A stretch of 64,000 bases of DNA, taken from NCBI RefSeq assembly GCF_020783315.1, contig NZ_CP086063.1, positions 1,662,501 through 1,726,500 of the forward strand, given 5' to 3'. The notes below the pieces were generated by a model. It ran no database searches. It was not told the DNA's origin and was given only the letters and a program-made list of their open reading frames with translations. Below are positions 37,792 through 47,358 of the stretch, piece by piece. Positions within the stretch are counted from its first letter, which is position 1. Each line of letters begins with the position of its first letter. The position numbers and the translations under genes were made by a program. This stretch comes from Ferruginibacter lapsinanis (GTDB lineage: Bacteria > Bacteroidota > Bacteroidia > Chitinophagales > Chitinophagaceae).

Positions 37792-38601
37792 TTACTTTAA
37801 TAGGTCGTCCATATTCCTGTCGTCACTGATCTTGCCTTTGGCTTCCAGCATACGCATATCCTTGGCATCATGTAAGAATTCAGAAGCAAATATAAAGTCA
37901 TTCAGTAGTTCATTCTTAGAGAAAATGATCTCCTGATTATTACCACTCCACTCTTTTTTACCCTGGTACAGGTACAGGATATTTTCCCCTATTTCCATTA
38001 CACTGTTCATGTCATGGGTATTGATTATGGTGGTCATGTTGAATTCTTTGGTAATATCGTAGATCAACTTATCTATCACCATTGAGGTTTGAGGGTCCAG
38101 TCCGGAGTTAGGTTCATCACAAAATAAAAACTTAGGGTTCAATACAATTGCTCTGGCAATACCTACACGTTTTTTCATTCCTCCACTTACTTCAGCAGGA
38201 TATTTTTTATTGGCATCCACCAGATTTACTCTTGCCAATACCTCATTCACCCTTTTTTGTTTTTCGGCGTAATTCATTGTAGAAAACATATTCAGCGGGA
38301 ACATTACATTTTCTTCTACGGTCATACTATCAAAAAGTGCAGATCCCTGGAAGAGCATACCAATTTGCTGGCGCAGATCTTTTCTCTCATCATCTGTCAT
38401 ATCAGTAAAACTTACGCCATCGTAAATGATTTCCCCCTTGTCAGGCTCAAATAATCCTACCAAACACTTTTGTAAAACGGTTTTACCGCTTCCGCTGGTA
38501 CCAATGATCAGATTGCACTTGCCGGTCTCCATAACGTGACTTACATCATTTAGTACCTGCTTTTCGCCAAAACTTTTTTCTATGTTTTTGAATTCGATCA
38601 T
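37792..38601 (-). CDS. mlaF: ABC transporter ATPase, MlaF type
   Basis: The cytosolic ATPase of a Mla/MCE-type phospholipid transporter, 269 residues. It has Walker A GTSGSGKT (34-41), signature VSGGMKKR, Walker B FLFCDEP followed by NSGLDPQTS, and the switch His in INTHDMNS. The signature variant and D-loop are typical of MlaF. It follows the permease gene after a 118-bp spacer with a REP-like element. No MCE-domain (MlaD) gene occurs in the window, so the substrate-binding subunit is encoded elsewhere. Confidence 0.9.
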   Translation of the reverse strand: MIEFKNIEKSFGEKQVLNDVSHVMETGKCNLIIGTSGSGKTVLQKCLVGLFEPDKGEIIYDGVSFTDMTDDERKDLRQQIGMLFQGSALFDSMTVEENVMFPLNMFSTMNYAEKQKRVNEVLARVNLVDANKKYPAEVSGGMKKRVGIARAIVLNPKFLFCDEPNSGLDPQTSMVIDKLIYDITKEFNMTTIINTHDMNSVMEIGENILYLYQGKKEWSGNNQEIIFSKNELLNDFIFASEFLHDAKDMRMLEAKGKISDDRNMDDLLK

Positions 38602-38603
38602 CT

Positions 38604-38716
38604 TTACCCCAACCCCCTAAAAGGGTTTTCTTTTGTTATGGTTAAAAATTAGTTTAAGTGCCTTCTGTTGAATTTAATAATACTCTTCGTAGTTCTCCCT
38701 TTAGAGACGGAGGGGT
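38604..38716. repeat. REP-like inverted-end element between mlaE and mlaF
   Basis: ACCCCAACCCCCTAAAAGGG at one end and CCCTTTAGAGACGGAGGGGT at the other are inverted relatives, enclosing about 70 bp of AT-rich DNA. The same sequence family occurs inside the alpha-2-macroglobulin gene. It lies between two genes that should be cotranscribed. Confidence 0.6.
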
Positions 38717-38719
38717 GTT

Positions 38720-39457
38720 TTACAACAACAACGCCGCCAAAATATAATCCGCACATAATATCATCACACAACTCACCACCACGCTTTTTGTACTGCTTCT
38801 TCCTATTTCCAATGCACCACCCTTTACATGATATCCATAATAAGCAGGAATACTACTGATTATAAAGGCGAATGTATAGGCTTTTGCCAGTGCAAAGACG
38901 ACATTATATCCCAGGAAATTTTCGAGTAATCCTTTGTCGAAGGTATCAGTAGATAATATTTGTGAAGCAGAACCGGCAAAACGGCCACCCCAGATACCCA
39001 ATACCATTGAAATAACTACTAATGCAGGAATAGTGATCAAGGCCGCCAAAATCTTTGGCATGATAAGGTAGCTCTTTGTATTGATGCCCATTATTTCCAG
39101 TGCATCTATTTGTTCGCTAACTCTCATATTCCCCAATTCACTGGCTATCTTACTGCCAACCACACCGGCTAATACAATACAAACCAACGTGGGAGCAAAT
39201 TCTAAGATAACGGTATCTCTAACGATCTGAGCAATAGTGGATTTAGGAATAACAGGACTTACCAGCTGATATGCAGTTTGCACAGCACTCACCGCTCCCA
39301 TAAAAACAGATATGATACTTACAATACCTAATGAACCAATGCCTATTTCAGCGCATTGATGCATAAATTCTTTCCAGTATACCTTCATGTTTTCCGGCCT
39401 GGTAAACATGCCCCTGATCATTAAAATATACCGGCCGAAATGAGTGAATACATTCAT
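38720..39457 (-). CDS. mlaE: ABC transporter permease, MlaE family
   Basis: An inner-membrane permease of 245 residues for intermembrane phospholipid traffic. Five or six hydrophobic segments and the family block LVCIVLAGVVGSKIASELGNMRVSEQIDALEIMGI are diagnostic, as is the N-terminal amphipathic helix (THFGRYILMIRGMF). It is upstream of the ATPase gene in the same direction. Confidence 0.92.
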   Translation of the reverse strand: MNVFTHFGRYILMIRGMFTRPENMKVYWKEFMHQCAEIGIGSLGIVSIISVFMGAVSAVQTAYQLVSPVIPKSTIAQIVRDTVILEFAPTLVCIVLAGVVGSKIASELGNMRVSEQIDALEIMGINTKSYLIMPKILAALITIPALVVISMVLGIWGGRFAGSASQILSTDTFDKGLLENFLGYNVVFALAKAYTFAFIISSIPAYYGYHVKGGALEIGRSSTKSVVVSCVMILCADYILAALLL

Positions 39458-39628
39458 TTACCTGATTTGGAAATTTGATGATTAATTAATTTTACTAATG
39501 ACAGCATCTCTGTCTGTTACACCTGCTACAAAGTAACAACCAATATTTTGTTCGGCAGTCACTTTGCAGCTATTTTTCATTTTTCAATATTATACTTATC
39601 AAATCATCTAATGATCAAATTGCCAATA

Positions 39629-41971
39629 TTATAATTCATGAGACGTCTTTTTAAAACGTTTCCATCCCTTTTCCTTTTTTATTTCTTCCTGGGTATTTGA
39701 CTTTCCTTTTATTTGTGCATCCACTACAGCTATCAGTACCATGTTAAAAATTGAACGGATTGAGCTGCCTAATTGTAATACATGCACCGGTTTCTTCAAT
39801 CCCAATAAGATAGGACCTATAGAATCAGCACCACCAACTTCCTGCAATAAGTTATAAGCGATATTGCCTGCAGCCAGATTAGGGAAGATAAGTGTATTTA
39901 TTTCGCCGTCTAATAATTCAGAGAACGGATAGTTTTCTTTTAAGATCTCTTTGTTGAATGCAACAATACCTTGTACCTCTCCATCACAAACCAATGTAGG
40001 ATCTTTTTCTTTTACAATTTCTCTTGCCTTTCTTACTAAAATAGCTTCGGCAGAATCGCTGCTGCCAAAATTAGAGTAAGAGAGCATTGCAATACGTGGT
40101 ACTACACCAAAGGATTTGATCTCTTTAGCGGTTAATAAAGTGATCTCCGCTAATTCTTCGGCGGTAGGATTGAAATTGATAGTAGTATCCGCCAAAAACA
40201 ATGGTCCCTTTTTGGTGAACATAATATACATCCCGGCAATTTGACGAACACCGTCTTCTGTACCGATTGTTTGTAAAGCCGGTCGTATGGTATCCGGGTA
40301 ATTACGGGTGATGCCACTGATCATACAATCAGCATTACCGGTTTCTACCATCATACAACCAAAATAATTTCTATCTCTTAAAAATTTATTGGCTTCATGC
40401 CTGTTAACCCCTCTGCGCTGACGTTTAGCAAAAAATAATTCAACAAATTCTTTCCTCAGTTCAACTGTATTTTCTCCCTTAGGGTCAAATATGGGCATGT
40501 CATCAATATCAATACCATTTTCTCTCGCAATTTTATTGATCCTTGTTTCATCTCCCAACAAGATCGGATATCCAACACCTTCTTCTTGTACCAGCTGAGC
40601 TGCTTTTAATATTTTAATATTTTCGGCGTCAGCAAAAACAACTCTCTTAGGATCTCTTCTGGCTTTGCTGCCAATTGCTCTGCTTAATTGATTATCTAAT
40701 CCAAGTCGTTTATTTAATTCAACCTCATACGCATCCCAGTCTGTGATTGGTTTTTTAGCCACACCGCTTTCCATTGCCGCTCTTGCTACAGCAGGAGCTA
40801 CCGTTGATAACAAACGAGGATCAACAGGTTTTGGAATGATATAGGTAGAACCGAATGTAATGGTCTGGTCATTGTAAGCCATGTTTACAATGTCCGGCAC
40901 AGGTGTTTTGGCTAATTCTGCCAGTGCTTTTACAGCTGCCAGCTTCATTTCTTCATTAATAGTGGTAGCTCTAACGTCGAGGGCACCACGAAAAATGTAA
41001 GGGAATCCCAATACATTGTTTACCTGGTTAGGATAATCACTACGGCCGGTAGCCATGATCAGGTCTTTACGGGCTCCGATCGCTTCTTCATATGAAATCT
41101 CCGGATCAGGATTTGCCATGGCAAAAATGATAGGATTTTTTGCCATGCTTTTCACCATTTCAGGTGTAAGTATATTGCCTTTACTTAGTCCGATAAAAAC
41201 ATCGGCGTCTTTCATTCCTTCTACAAGGGTAGTGTCTTTAGAATCTGAAATGAATTCTTTTTTCATTTCATCCAGGTCAGTTCTATCTCTGCTGATCAGC
41301 CCTTTACTATCATACACTTTTATATTTTCTCTTCTGGCTCCTAAGCTGATATATAATTTAGTACAGGATACAGCTGCCGCACCGGCTCCATTCACCACAA
41401 AATGTACTTTTTCTATTTTCTTTTTTTGAATTTCCAATGCATTTAACAAAGCAGCCGCTGAAATAATTGCAGTGCCATGCTGATCATCGTGCATTACAGG
41501 GATCTTCAACTGTTCCTTTAGCTTTTGTTCGATATAAAAACATTCCGGTGCTTTTATATCTTCCAGGTTAATGCCGCCAAATGTTGGCTCTAAAGCTTTA
41601 ACTATCTGAACAAATTTTTCGGGATCGGTCTCATTTATTTCAATATCAAATACATCAATATCTGCGAAGATTTTAAACAATACTCCCTTTCCTTCCATCA
41701 CGGGTTTACCTGCTTCCGGTCCAATATTTCCCAAACCTAATACGGCAGTTCCGTTACTGATCACACCCACTAAATTTCCTTTGGCGGTGTATTTATAAAC
41801 ATCTTCAACATTGGCAGCAATTTCTAAACATGGAGCAGCTACACCGGGAGAATAAGCAAGAGAAAGATCTCTCTGTGTTTTTGCTTCTTTGGTAGGGATC
41901 ACTTCGATTTTTCCGGGACGGCCTTTGGAATGATATTCCAAAGCCTGTTGTTTTCTTAACTCTTTTGACAT
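39629..41971 (-). CDS. maeB: NADP-dependent malic enzyme with C-terminal phosphotransacetylase-like domain
   Basis: A 780-residue cytosolic enzyme that oxidatively decarboxylates malate to pyruvate with NADP. The N-terminal half (about 1-430) has malic-enzyme blocks: [40 protein letters not shown] and the nucleotide-binding [11 protein letters not shown]. The C-terminal half (about 435-765) is a phosphotransacetylase-like domain ([31 protein letters not shown]) that in MaeB proteins is regulatory and not catalytic, typically sensing acetyl-CoA. Length and order match MaeB. It stands alone, with spacers of about 90-170 bp each side. Confidence 0.95.
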   Translation of the reverse strand: MSKELRKQQALEYHSKGRPGKIEVIPTKEAKTQRDLSLAYSPGVAAPCLEIAANVEDVYKYTAKGNLVGVISNGTAVLGLGNIGPEAGKPVMEGKGVLFKIFADIDVFDIEINETDPEKFVQIVKALEPTFGGINLEDIKAPECFYIEQKLKEQLKIPVMHDDQHGTAIISAAALLNALEIQKKKIEKVHFVVNGAGAAAVSCTKLYISLGARRENIKVYDSKGLISRDRTDLDEMKKEFISDSKDTTLVEGMKDADVFIGLSKGNILTPEMVKSMAKNPIIFAMANPDPEISYEEAIGARKDLIMATGRSDYPNQVNNVLGFPYIFRGALDVRATTINEEMKLAAVKALAELAKTPVPDIVNMAYNDQTITFGSTYIIPKPVDPRLLSTVAPAVARAAMESGVAKKPITDWDAYEVELNKRLGLDNQLSRAIGSKARRDPKRVVFADAENIKILKAAQLVQEEGVGYPILLGDETRINKIARENGIDIDDMPIFDPKGENTVELRKEFVELFFAKRQRRGVNRHEANKFLRDRNYFGCMMVETGNADCMISGITRNYPDTIRPALQTIGTEDGVRQIAGMYIMFTKKGPLFLADTTINFNPTAEELAEITLLTAKEIKSFGVVPRIAMLSYSNFGSSDSAEAILVRKAREIVKEKDPTLVCDGEVQGIVAFNKEILKENYPFSELLDGEINTLIFPNLAAGNIAYNLLQEVGGADSIGPILLGLKKPVHVLQLGSSIRSIFNMVLIAVVDAQIKGKSNTQEEIKKEKGWKRFKKTSHEL

Positions 41972-42061
41972 GCTAATTTGTTTTAGTTCTTGGTTTTTAC
42001 TCTTTAGTCAGAAGTGGATCAACTATAAAAAGAAAGAACAATTTTTAATTTTTAATTCAGC

Positions 42062-43246
42062 CTATCCTTGTGCACCGAGCAAAGCCATCATTCCGATACC
42101 TATCTCAATGGCATTTTCATCAATATTAAATGTAGGGGTGTGCACACCGCTTGTAATTCCTTTTGTTTTATTGCCTGCACCTAATCTGAAAAAACATCCG
42201 GGTACCTGGTGAGAATAGTAACCAAAATCTTCTGCACCCATTCTTAATTCGGTCTCTTCTACATTTTCTTTGCCCAAATATTCTTCTGCTTTTGTTCTTG
42301 CAGTTGCAGATAGATTTTCGTCATTCAATACAAAAGGATACCCTACATCAATTTTTATATCTATTTGTGCTCCCATGCTTTCTACTAATTGGGTAGCTTG
42401 TTTTCTTATTAATTCATGCGCTTTAAAACGCCATTCCTCATTCATCGCTCTGAAAGTTCCCATCAACTTCACTTCTGAAGGAATGACATTTGTAGTGTTT
42501 CCTCCCTGAACAGAAGTAATGCTTAATACAGAAGGGTTGAATGGATTATTGTTTCTGCTTACAATTTGTTGCAGGCTTACTACCAACTGCGACGCAATTA
42601 AAATGGTGTCGGCAGTTAAATGTGGTGCAGCAGCATGGCCGCCTTTACCTTTAATTGAGATATAAATTTCGTCAGCGCTGGCCATTACCATTCCGCCACG
42701 AAAACTTAGTTTACCTGTTTCTAATCCGGGATGAACATGCAAAGCGTATATACTTTGCGGAGCAGGGTTTTGTAAAACTCCTTCTTTGATTAATATGCTG
42801 GCACCTCCTGGATTTTTTTCTTCTCCCGGTTGAAAGATCAATTTCACTGTACCTTCCCAACTGTCTTTTGTTTCCTGTAAAATTTTTGCAGCGCCTAATA
42901 AACAAGTTGTATGTACATCATGTCCGCAGGCATGCATAATGCCGGGTTTGGTAGATTTATATGAAATGTCATTTTCTTCTGTGATCGGTAATGCATCCAT
43001 ATCCCCACGTAATGCTATGATCCTGCTTTCAGGATTTTTGCCTTTAATTAAACCAACAACTCCTGTGGTAGCTTTAATGTCGAAAGGAATATTCAGCTCT
43101 GTTAATTTTTGCTGAATGAATGCAGATGTTTCAAATTCTTTATAACTTAATTCGGGATTGGCGTGCAGATGGCGACGGATGGCAATAAACTCTTCTGCAT
43201 ATTTATGTGCCAGATTTTTTATAGTAAGTTGTAATGAATCACCCAC
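42062..43246 (-). CDS. M20-family amidohydrolase (N-acyl-amino-acid deacylase type)
   Basis: A cytosolic zinc peptidase-fold hydrolase of 394 residues. Metal-binding residues are seen in HACGHDVHT (Cys107, His109), GEEKNPGGA and LHVHPG, and in MGAEDFGYY near the C-terminus. The use of Cys at position 107 and the lid domain place it in the amidohydrolase/hippuricase branch (M20D), acting on N-acyl or aryl amino acids. No signal peptide. It is 13 bp after the SPOR protein gene, so the two are probably cotranscribed, although no functional tie is clear. Confidence 0.9.
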   Translation of the reverse strand: MGDSLQLTIKNLAHKYAEEFIAIRRHLHANPELSYKEFETSAFIQQKLTELNIPFDIKATTGVVGLIKGKNPESRIIALRGDMDALPITEENDISYKSTKPGIMHACGHDVHTTCLLGAAKILQETKDSWEGTVKLIFQPGEEKNPGGASILIKEGVLQNPAPQSIYALHVHPGLETGKLSFRGGMVMASADEIYISIKGKGGHAAAPHLTADTILIASQLVVSLQQIVSRNNNPFNPSVLSITSVQGGNTTNVIPSEVKLMGTFRAMNEEWRFKAHELIRKQATQLVESMGAQIDIKIDVGYPFVLNDENLSATARTKAEEYLGKENVEETELRMGAEDFGYYSHQVPGCFFRLGAGNKTKGITSGVHTPTFNIDENAIEIGIGMMALLGAQG

Positions 43247-43259
43247 AATATTATTTTTA

Positions 43260-43748
43260 TTACTTATTTTCTTTTTCTTTTTCCTTGTCCTTCTGGTTAT
43301 CTACTTTTACTTCTACCATTTCTGGTATTACATAAATATTAGTAGTTATCAGTTTAGTACGGGCAATTTCATTTTTGAATTTTTCCGCATCTGTTTTTTC
43401 AACAAAGTTCCCGAATTTTAATTTAAGATAAGGCGCCTGAAAACTCATGTAAATTTTTTGGTCGGGGTAGCGTTGTAATAATTGTGCTCTTATATTCATC
43501 GCCATTGCTCTGTCGCTGGTACTAAGTAACATTAACCTGAATCCTTTCATGGCATAAGTTCCGTTGGGCAGTAATTTAGAGTCGTTAAACTCCGCTTCTT
43601 TTTTTGCCAAAATATCCATGCGGCTATCCTTATAAACCGTAACCGTGCCCATTGCCTCTTCATTTGCAGAAAGATCAGTGCTTAAAGTATCCTGCGAATA
43701 GGCTTGTAGTGAAATTATAATAGAAAATAATAATACTCCGATTTTCAT
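43260..43748 (-). CDS. Exported SPOR-domain-like protein
   Basis: A 162-residue protein with a signal peptide (residues 1-18, ends AYSQ) and a SPOR-like domain (about 65-145): GFRLMLLSTSDRAMAMNIRAQ, YMSFQAPYLKLKFGNFVEKTDAEKF. SPOR domains bind glycan strands stripped of stem peptides at division sites. The tail is a charged Lys/Glu stretch. It is between the truncated ALDH gene (11 bp) and the M20 gene (13 bp). Confidence 0.8.
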   Translation of the reverse strand: MKIGVLLFSIIISLQAYSQDTLSTDLSANEEAMGTVTVYKDSRMDILAKKEAEFNDSKLLPNGTYAMKGFRLMLLSTSDRAMAMNIRAQLLQRYPDQKIYMSFQAPYLKLKFGNFVEKTDAEKFKNEIARTKLITTNIYVIPEMVEVKVDNQKDKEKEKENK

Positions 43749-43759
43749 TAACTGCTTTT

Positions 43760-44662
43760 TTAATATCCTGCTTTTGCTCCGCCGATATTTTCTATCGGGT
43801 GCCAGGTTGTTTTTATTTCCTGCAAATCTGTGATAAAATAAGGAGACTGACCGTTATCAGTTAGCCAATTTTTTTTATCATACTGAATTACCCGTTTCAC
43901 ATTTTGTGCGGCTTTCGTTTGTATCATCTTTTGTAACTCAACATCTTTTTCACAAAAAACAACGGCATTTACATCCATGTGATCTGCAAAAAACGGTGCC
44001 AGTTCACTTATCTTTCCGGTAAGGATATTTACCACGCCACCCGGCAGGTCGGATGAATTCAATACTTCTGCAAAGGTAACTGCACAAAGTGGTTTTTGGT
44101 AAGATGCCAGAACAATACAAGTATTGCCCCCGGCAATGATCGGTGCTATTATTGATACCAAACCCAATAGGGAAGTGTCTTGTGGGGCAATAGCCGCTAC
44201 CACTCCTGTAGGTTCAGGTACAGAAAAATTAAAATGTGATGAGGCCACCGGGTTAACGGAGCCAAATAGTTGTTGGAATTTGTCACACCAGCCACTGTAA
44301 TAGATCAATCTGTCTATTGAGAGATTCACCTCTTTTTCGGCAGCAGCTCTCGTTACATCTTGTTTTATTAATTCATCAATGAACTGCGCTTTTCTGCCTT
44401 CCAGCATTTCAGCAATACGGTAAAGTATCTGTCCTCTGTTGAAAGCAGCTCTTCCACTCCAGCCACCAAAAGCATTTCTGCTATTGCTTACAGCGTCTCT
44501 GAAATCTTTACGGGAGGATAGGCACATATTAGCTAATGGAGCACCTTTAGCATTCGTTGCCACATAATATCTACCCGATTCTGTACGTGGGAATTGTCCT
44601 CCAATATATATTTTATAAGTTTTCAAAACTTCGAGTCTTGTATCGTTTGTTATAGTTGCCAT
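43760..44662 (-). CDS. Truncated aldehyde-dehydrogenase-like protein lacking catalytic residues (pseudoenzyme)
   Basis: A 300-residue protein made of the N-terminal coenzyme-domain region of an ALDH and a short different C-terminus. Where active ALDHs have PWN and KPAE, this has APQD (near residue 155) and LASY, so the key Asn and Lys are lost. The region that would hold the catalytic Glu and Cys is absent altogether. The coding frame ends cleanly (GGAKAGY), only 11 bp before the SPOR gene, so no missing half follows. It lies 57 bp after a complete ALDH. The pair resembles the two halves of ALDH16, whose C-terminal domain is a non-catalytic ALDH-like unit; a structural partner role is inferred. 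Confidence 0.85.
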   Translation of the reverse strand: MATITNDTRLEVLKTYKIYIGGQFPRTESGRYYVATNAKGAPLANMCLSSRKDFRDAVSNSRNAFGGWSGRAAFNRGQILYRIAEMLEGRKAQFIDELIKQDVTRAAAEKEVNLSIDRLIYYSGWCDKFQQLFGSVNPVASSHFNFSVPEPTGVVAAIAPQDTSLLGLVSIIAPIIAGGNTCIVLASYQKPLCAVTFAEVLNSSDLPGGVVNILTGKISELAPFFADHMDVNAVVFCEKDVELQKMIQTKAAQNVKRVIQYDKKNWLTDNGQSPYFITDLQEIKTTWHPIENIGGAKAGY

Positions 44663-44719
44663 GTTTACTATGTCGTTTAAATCGTTTAACGTTTAATGGT
44701 TATGCACAGAGATAATATA
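44663..44719. repeat. CGTTTAACG-type repeats between the two ALDH genes
   Basis: Contains CGTTTAACG at 44683-44691, with partial copies on each side. The same word in both orientations fills the spacer at 46202-46316. Confidence 0.5.
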
Positions 44720-46201
44720 CTAGACTAAATCTAAATACGCTCCCAAACCATGCAATCCACCTTCTCTGCCATATCCACTTTCTTTGTAACCGCCGAAAGG
44801 AGAGGTAGGGTCGAATTTATTATAAGTATTTGCCCAAACAACACCAGCCCTTAATTTGGTGGTCAGGTTAAATATTTTAGAACCCTTATCTGTCCATACA
44901 CCAGCAGATAAGCCGAATGGTGTATTGTTAGCCTTTTCAATTACTTCATCATCTGTTCTGAAAGTCTGGATGGTTAATACCGGTCCAAAAATTTCTTCCT
45001 GAGCAATTCTGTTGGACTGAGCTACGTTGGTGAAAATGGTTGGTCTGCAGAAAAATCCTTTACGAGGGATAGCACATGAACTTTGATACATTTCAGCACC
45101 TTCTTTTTTACCAATGGCCAAATATTTTTCGATGGTAGCTAATTGTTCTTTGCTGTTGATAGCACCGATATCAGTATTCTTATCTAATGGATCACCAACG
45201 ATCAATGTTTCCATTCTGTCTTTTAATTTTTGTATCACTTGTTTAGCAACAGACTCTTGTACAAACAAACGGCTACCGGCACAACATACATGTCCTTGGT
45301 TAAAAAAGATCCCATTGATAACACCTTCAACAGCCTGATCCAGCGGAGCGTCATCAAAAATGATATTGGCTGCTTTTCCACCTAATTCAAGTGTGGCTTT
45401 TTTATTAGTACCTGCAATAGCACGTTGTATGATCTTGCCAACATTGGTACTACCGGTAAAGGCTATCTTATTAATATCGGGGTGATTAACGATTGCAGCA
45501 CCTGTATCTCCGGCACCGGTAATAATATTTACCACACCGGGCGGAAGGTCTGCTTCCTGGATGATTTCAGCCAACTTTAACGCTGTTAAGGGTGTGGTTT
45601 CCGCAGGTTTTAAAATTACTGTATTGCCTGTAGCTAATGCCGGTGCAATTTTCCATGCAGCCATTAGTAGAGGAAAGTTCCATGGAATGATTTGTCCGGC
45701 TACACCTAAAGGATTTGCAGTACGATTCGGAAATGCATATTCTAATTTATCAGCCCAGCCTGCATAGTAGAAGAAATGATTTGCTGCAGTTGGCACATCA
45801 AAATCACGGCTTTCTCTGATTGGCTTACCTCCATCTAATGTTTCAATGATGGCAAATTCTCTTGCTCTTTCCTGCACCATACGGGCAATTCTGTAAATAT
45901 ATTTTGCCCTTTCTTTCGCAGGCATCTTTTTCCATGTCTTGTCGTATGCATTTCTGGCAGCAACCACCGCTTTGTTTACATCCGCAGCATTTGCATCTGC
46001 CACACTGGATAATTTTTCTTCTGTTGCAGGATTGATTGTGTCAAAATATTTCTTTGATGTCGGCTTTTCAAATTTGCCGTTGATGAATAAATCATACTGC
46101 GGATTTATTTTGGCAGCACTCTTGCTTTCGGGAGCCGGCGCAAGGTTTCTTGCACTATCAAATTTCAATTTTATTGTATTGTTTTTAACTGCTTTTGCCA
46201 T
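44720..46201 (-). CDS. Aldehyde dehydrogenase, catalytically complete
   Basis: An NAD(P)-dependent aldehyde oxidase of 493 residues in the cytosol. Active-site residues are all visible: Asn in PWNFP, Lys in KPAET, Glu in LELGGKAA and the nucleophile in GHVCCAGSR. NTPFGLSAGVWT and PFGGYKESGYGREGG complete the family signature. The start is taken as ATG 46201 (MAKAVKNNTIKLKF); an ATG 8 codons upstream lies in the repeat spacer. It is placed between deoC and a non-catalytic ALDH, all on the same strand. This suggests oxidation of the acetaldehyde released by DeoC, or of a related sugar-derived aldehyde. Confidence 0.95.
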   Translation of the reverse strand: MAKAVKNNTIKLKFDSARNLAPAPESKSAAKINPQYDLFINGKFEKPTSKKYFDTINPATEEKLSSVADANAADVNKAVVAARNAYDKTWKKMPAKERAKYIYRIARMVQERAREFAIIETLDGGKPIRESRDFDVPTAANHFFYYAGWADKLEYAFPNRTANPLGVAGQIIPWNFPLLMAAWKIAPALATGNTVILKPAETTPLTALKLAEIIQEADLPPGVVNIITGAGDTGAAIVNHPDINKIAFTGSTNVGKIIQRAIAGTNKKATLELGGKAANIIFDDAPLDQAVEGVINGIFFNQGHVCCAGSRLFVQESVAKQVIQKLKDRMETLIVGDPLDKNTDIGAINSKEQLATIEKYLAIGKKEGAEMYQSSCAIPRKGFFCRPTIFTNVAQSNRIAQEEIFGPVLTIQTFRTDDEVIEKANNTPFGLSAGVWTDKGSKIFNLTTKLRAGVVWANTYNKFDPTSPFGGYKESGYGREGGLHGLGAYLDLV

Positions 46202-46316
46202 GAGATATTCGTTTAAGTCGTTCAACGATTACATCGTTTAACGTTATCACCATTTATTTAATTTTTTTTCTGATTCGTTAACGTTAAACCTTAAATGATT
46301 TAAACGTTAAACGATT
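46202..46316. repeat. CGTTTAACG/CGTTAAACG repeat cluster between deoC and ALDH
   Basis: CGTTTAACG (46235-46243) and its inverse CGTTAAACG (46305-46313), with degenerate copies CGTTTAAG, CGTTCAACG and CGTTAACGTTAAACC between. The copies could pair into several alternative hairpins in the mRNA. Confidence 0.6.
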
Positions 46317-47240
46317 TTAGTCTAATGAGAAATAATCTTTTCCCTGATAAACGCCGGTTTTTTGCTTCATGATCTGCATTAATACATCATTTGCCAAACT
46401 GCTTGCACCAAACCTGAACCATTCGTTGTTCATCCATTCCTCACCTAATACTTCATTCAACATTACTAAGTAATGCAATGCTAGTTTGGCCGTGGAAATA
46501 CCTCCGGCAGGTTTCATTGCAATTCTTTTACCTGTTTTATAATAGAAATCTCTGATTGCTTCTAACATTACCAATGTAACGGGCATTGTAGCGGCCGGGG
46601 AAATTTTTCCGGTAGAAGTTTTAATGAAGTCAGCACCTGCATACATAGCGATATCGCTGGCACGACGTACTTTGTCATAAGTAACCAGTTCGCCTGTTTC
46701 TAAAATTACTTTTAGTCTTGCATCACCGCATGCTTCTTTGATCGCAGCTATTTCATCAAATACAAAATTGTATTCTCCTTCTAAAAATTTACCACGACTG
46801 ATCACCATGTCAATTTCATCAGCACCATTTTGTACAGCAAATTTGGTGTCACGAATTTTGACATCATGAGGAGCTTGTCCGCTAGGGAAAGCGGTTGCTA
46901 CAGCCGCCACTTTAACACCGGAATTACCCAGCGCTTTTTTTGCAGTAGCTACCATTGAAGGATATACGCAAACTGCTGCTACTGTTGGTAAGCCAGGATA
47001 AGCATCATGTAAATGCTGGGCTTTGTAGCACATTTGTTTTACTTTCCCCTGTGTATCTTTTCCTTCCAGTGTGGTTAGGTCGATCATATTAAGGGTAAGC
47101 AGTAAACCATTCATCTTGGTTTCATTCTTAATGCTGCGTTTGGTAAAACGAGAAGCTCTTTCTTCAATACCTACCTGATCAATACGAGGAGAGCTGCTGA
47201 AATCGGGTAAATAACTAATAATCTTTTTTTCTGTTGCCAT
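46317..47240 (-). CDS. deoC: Deoxyribose-phosphate aldolase, long form
   Basis: Cleaves 2-deoxyribose 5-phosphate to glyceraldehyde 3-phosphate and acetaldehyde in deoxynucleoside catabolism. The Schiff-base lysine is in GADFIKTSTGK; the second conserved lysine is in AMKPAGGIS and the Asp in ADEIDMVIS. At 307 residues it is longer than E. coli DeoC, with an N-terminal extension of about 60 residues (ends near TKMNGLLLTLNMIDLTTLEG). It probably leads the ALDH operon; a -7 box lies just upstream. Confidence 0.95.
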   Translation of the reverse strand: MATEKKIISYLPDFSSSPRIDQVGIEERASRFTKRSIKNETKMNGLLLTLNMIDLTTLEGKDTQGKVKQMCYKAQHLHDAYPGLPTVAAVCVYPSMVATAKKALGNSGVKVAAVATAFPSGQAPHDVKIRDTKFAVQNGADEIDMVISRGKFLEGEYNFVFDEIAAIKEACGDARLKVILETGELVTYDKVRRASDIAMYAGADFIKTSTGKISPAATMPVTLVMLEAIRDFYYKTGKRIAMKPAGGISTAKLALHYLVMLNEVLGEEWMNNEWFRFGASSLANDVLMQIMKQKTGVYQGKDYFSLD

Positions 47241-47259
47241 ACAATCTTATTGTAAATAT

Positions 47260-47267
47260 CAAATTTA
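47260..47267 (-). promoter_or_regulatory. -7 promoter element of the deoC-ALDH operon
   Basis: TAAATTTG on the minus strand matches TAnnTTTG, 19 nt before the deoC start codon. Confidence 0.45.
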
Positions 47268-47302
47268 AGGTTTTCTTTCACTTTTTCTGCAAAAAATGCA
47301 AT

Positions 47303-47342
47303 AAATGAATAGCCCCCGACTTATATCGGGGGCTATTCATTT
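47303..47342 (-). terminator. Long-stem terminator after secA
   Basis: A 17-bp perfect stem AAATGAATAGCCCCCGA / TCGGGGGCTATTCATTT with a 6-nt loop, 16 bp beyond the secA stop. The T-rich stretch after it on the minus strand is interrupted (TATTGCATTTTTT). It separates secA from deoC. Confidence 0.8.
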
Positions 47343-47358
47343 ATTATTATTCAAATTC

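Noticed and set aside
43760-44662. The short ALDH as a decayed or frameshifted gene.
   Set aside because: The frame is clean, catalytic positions are missing also in the retained part, and the next gene starts 11 bp after the stop, leaving no room for a lost half.
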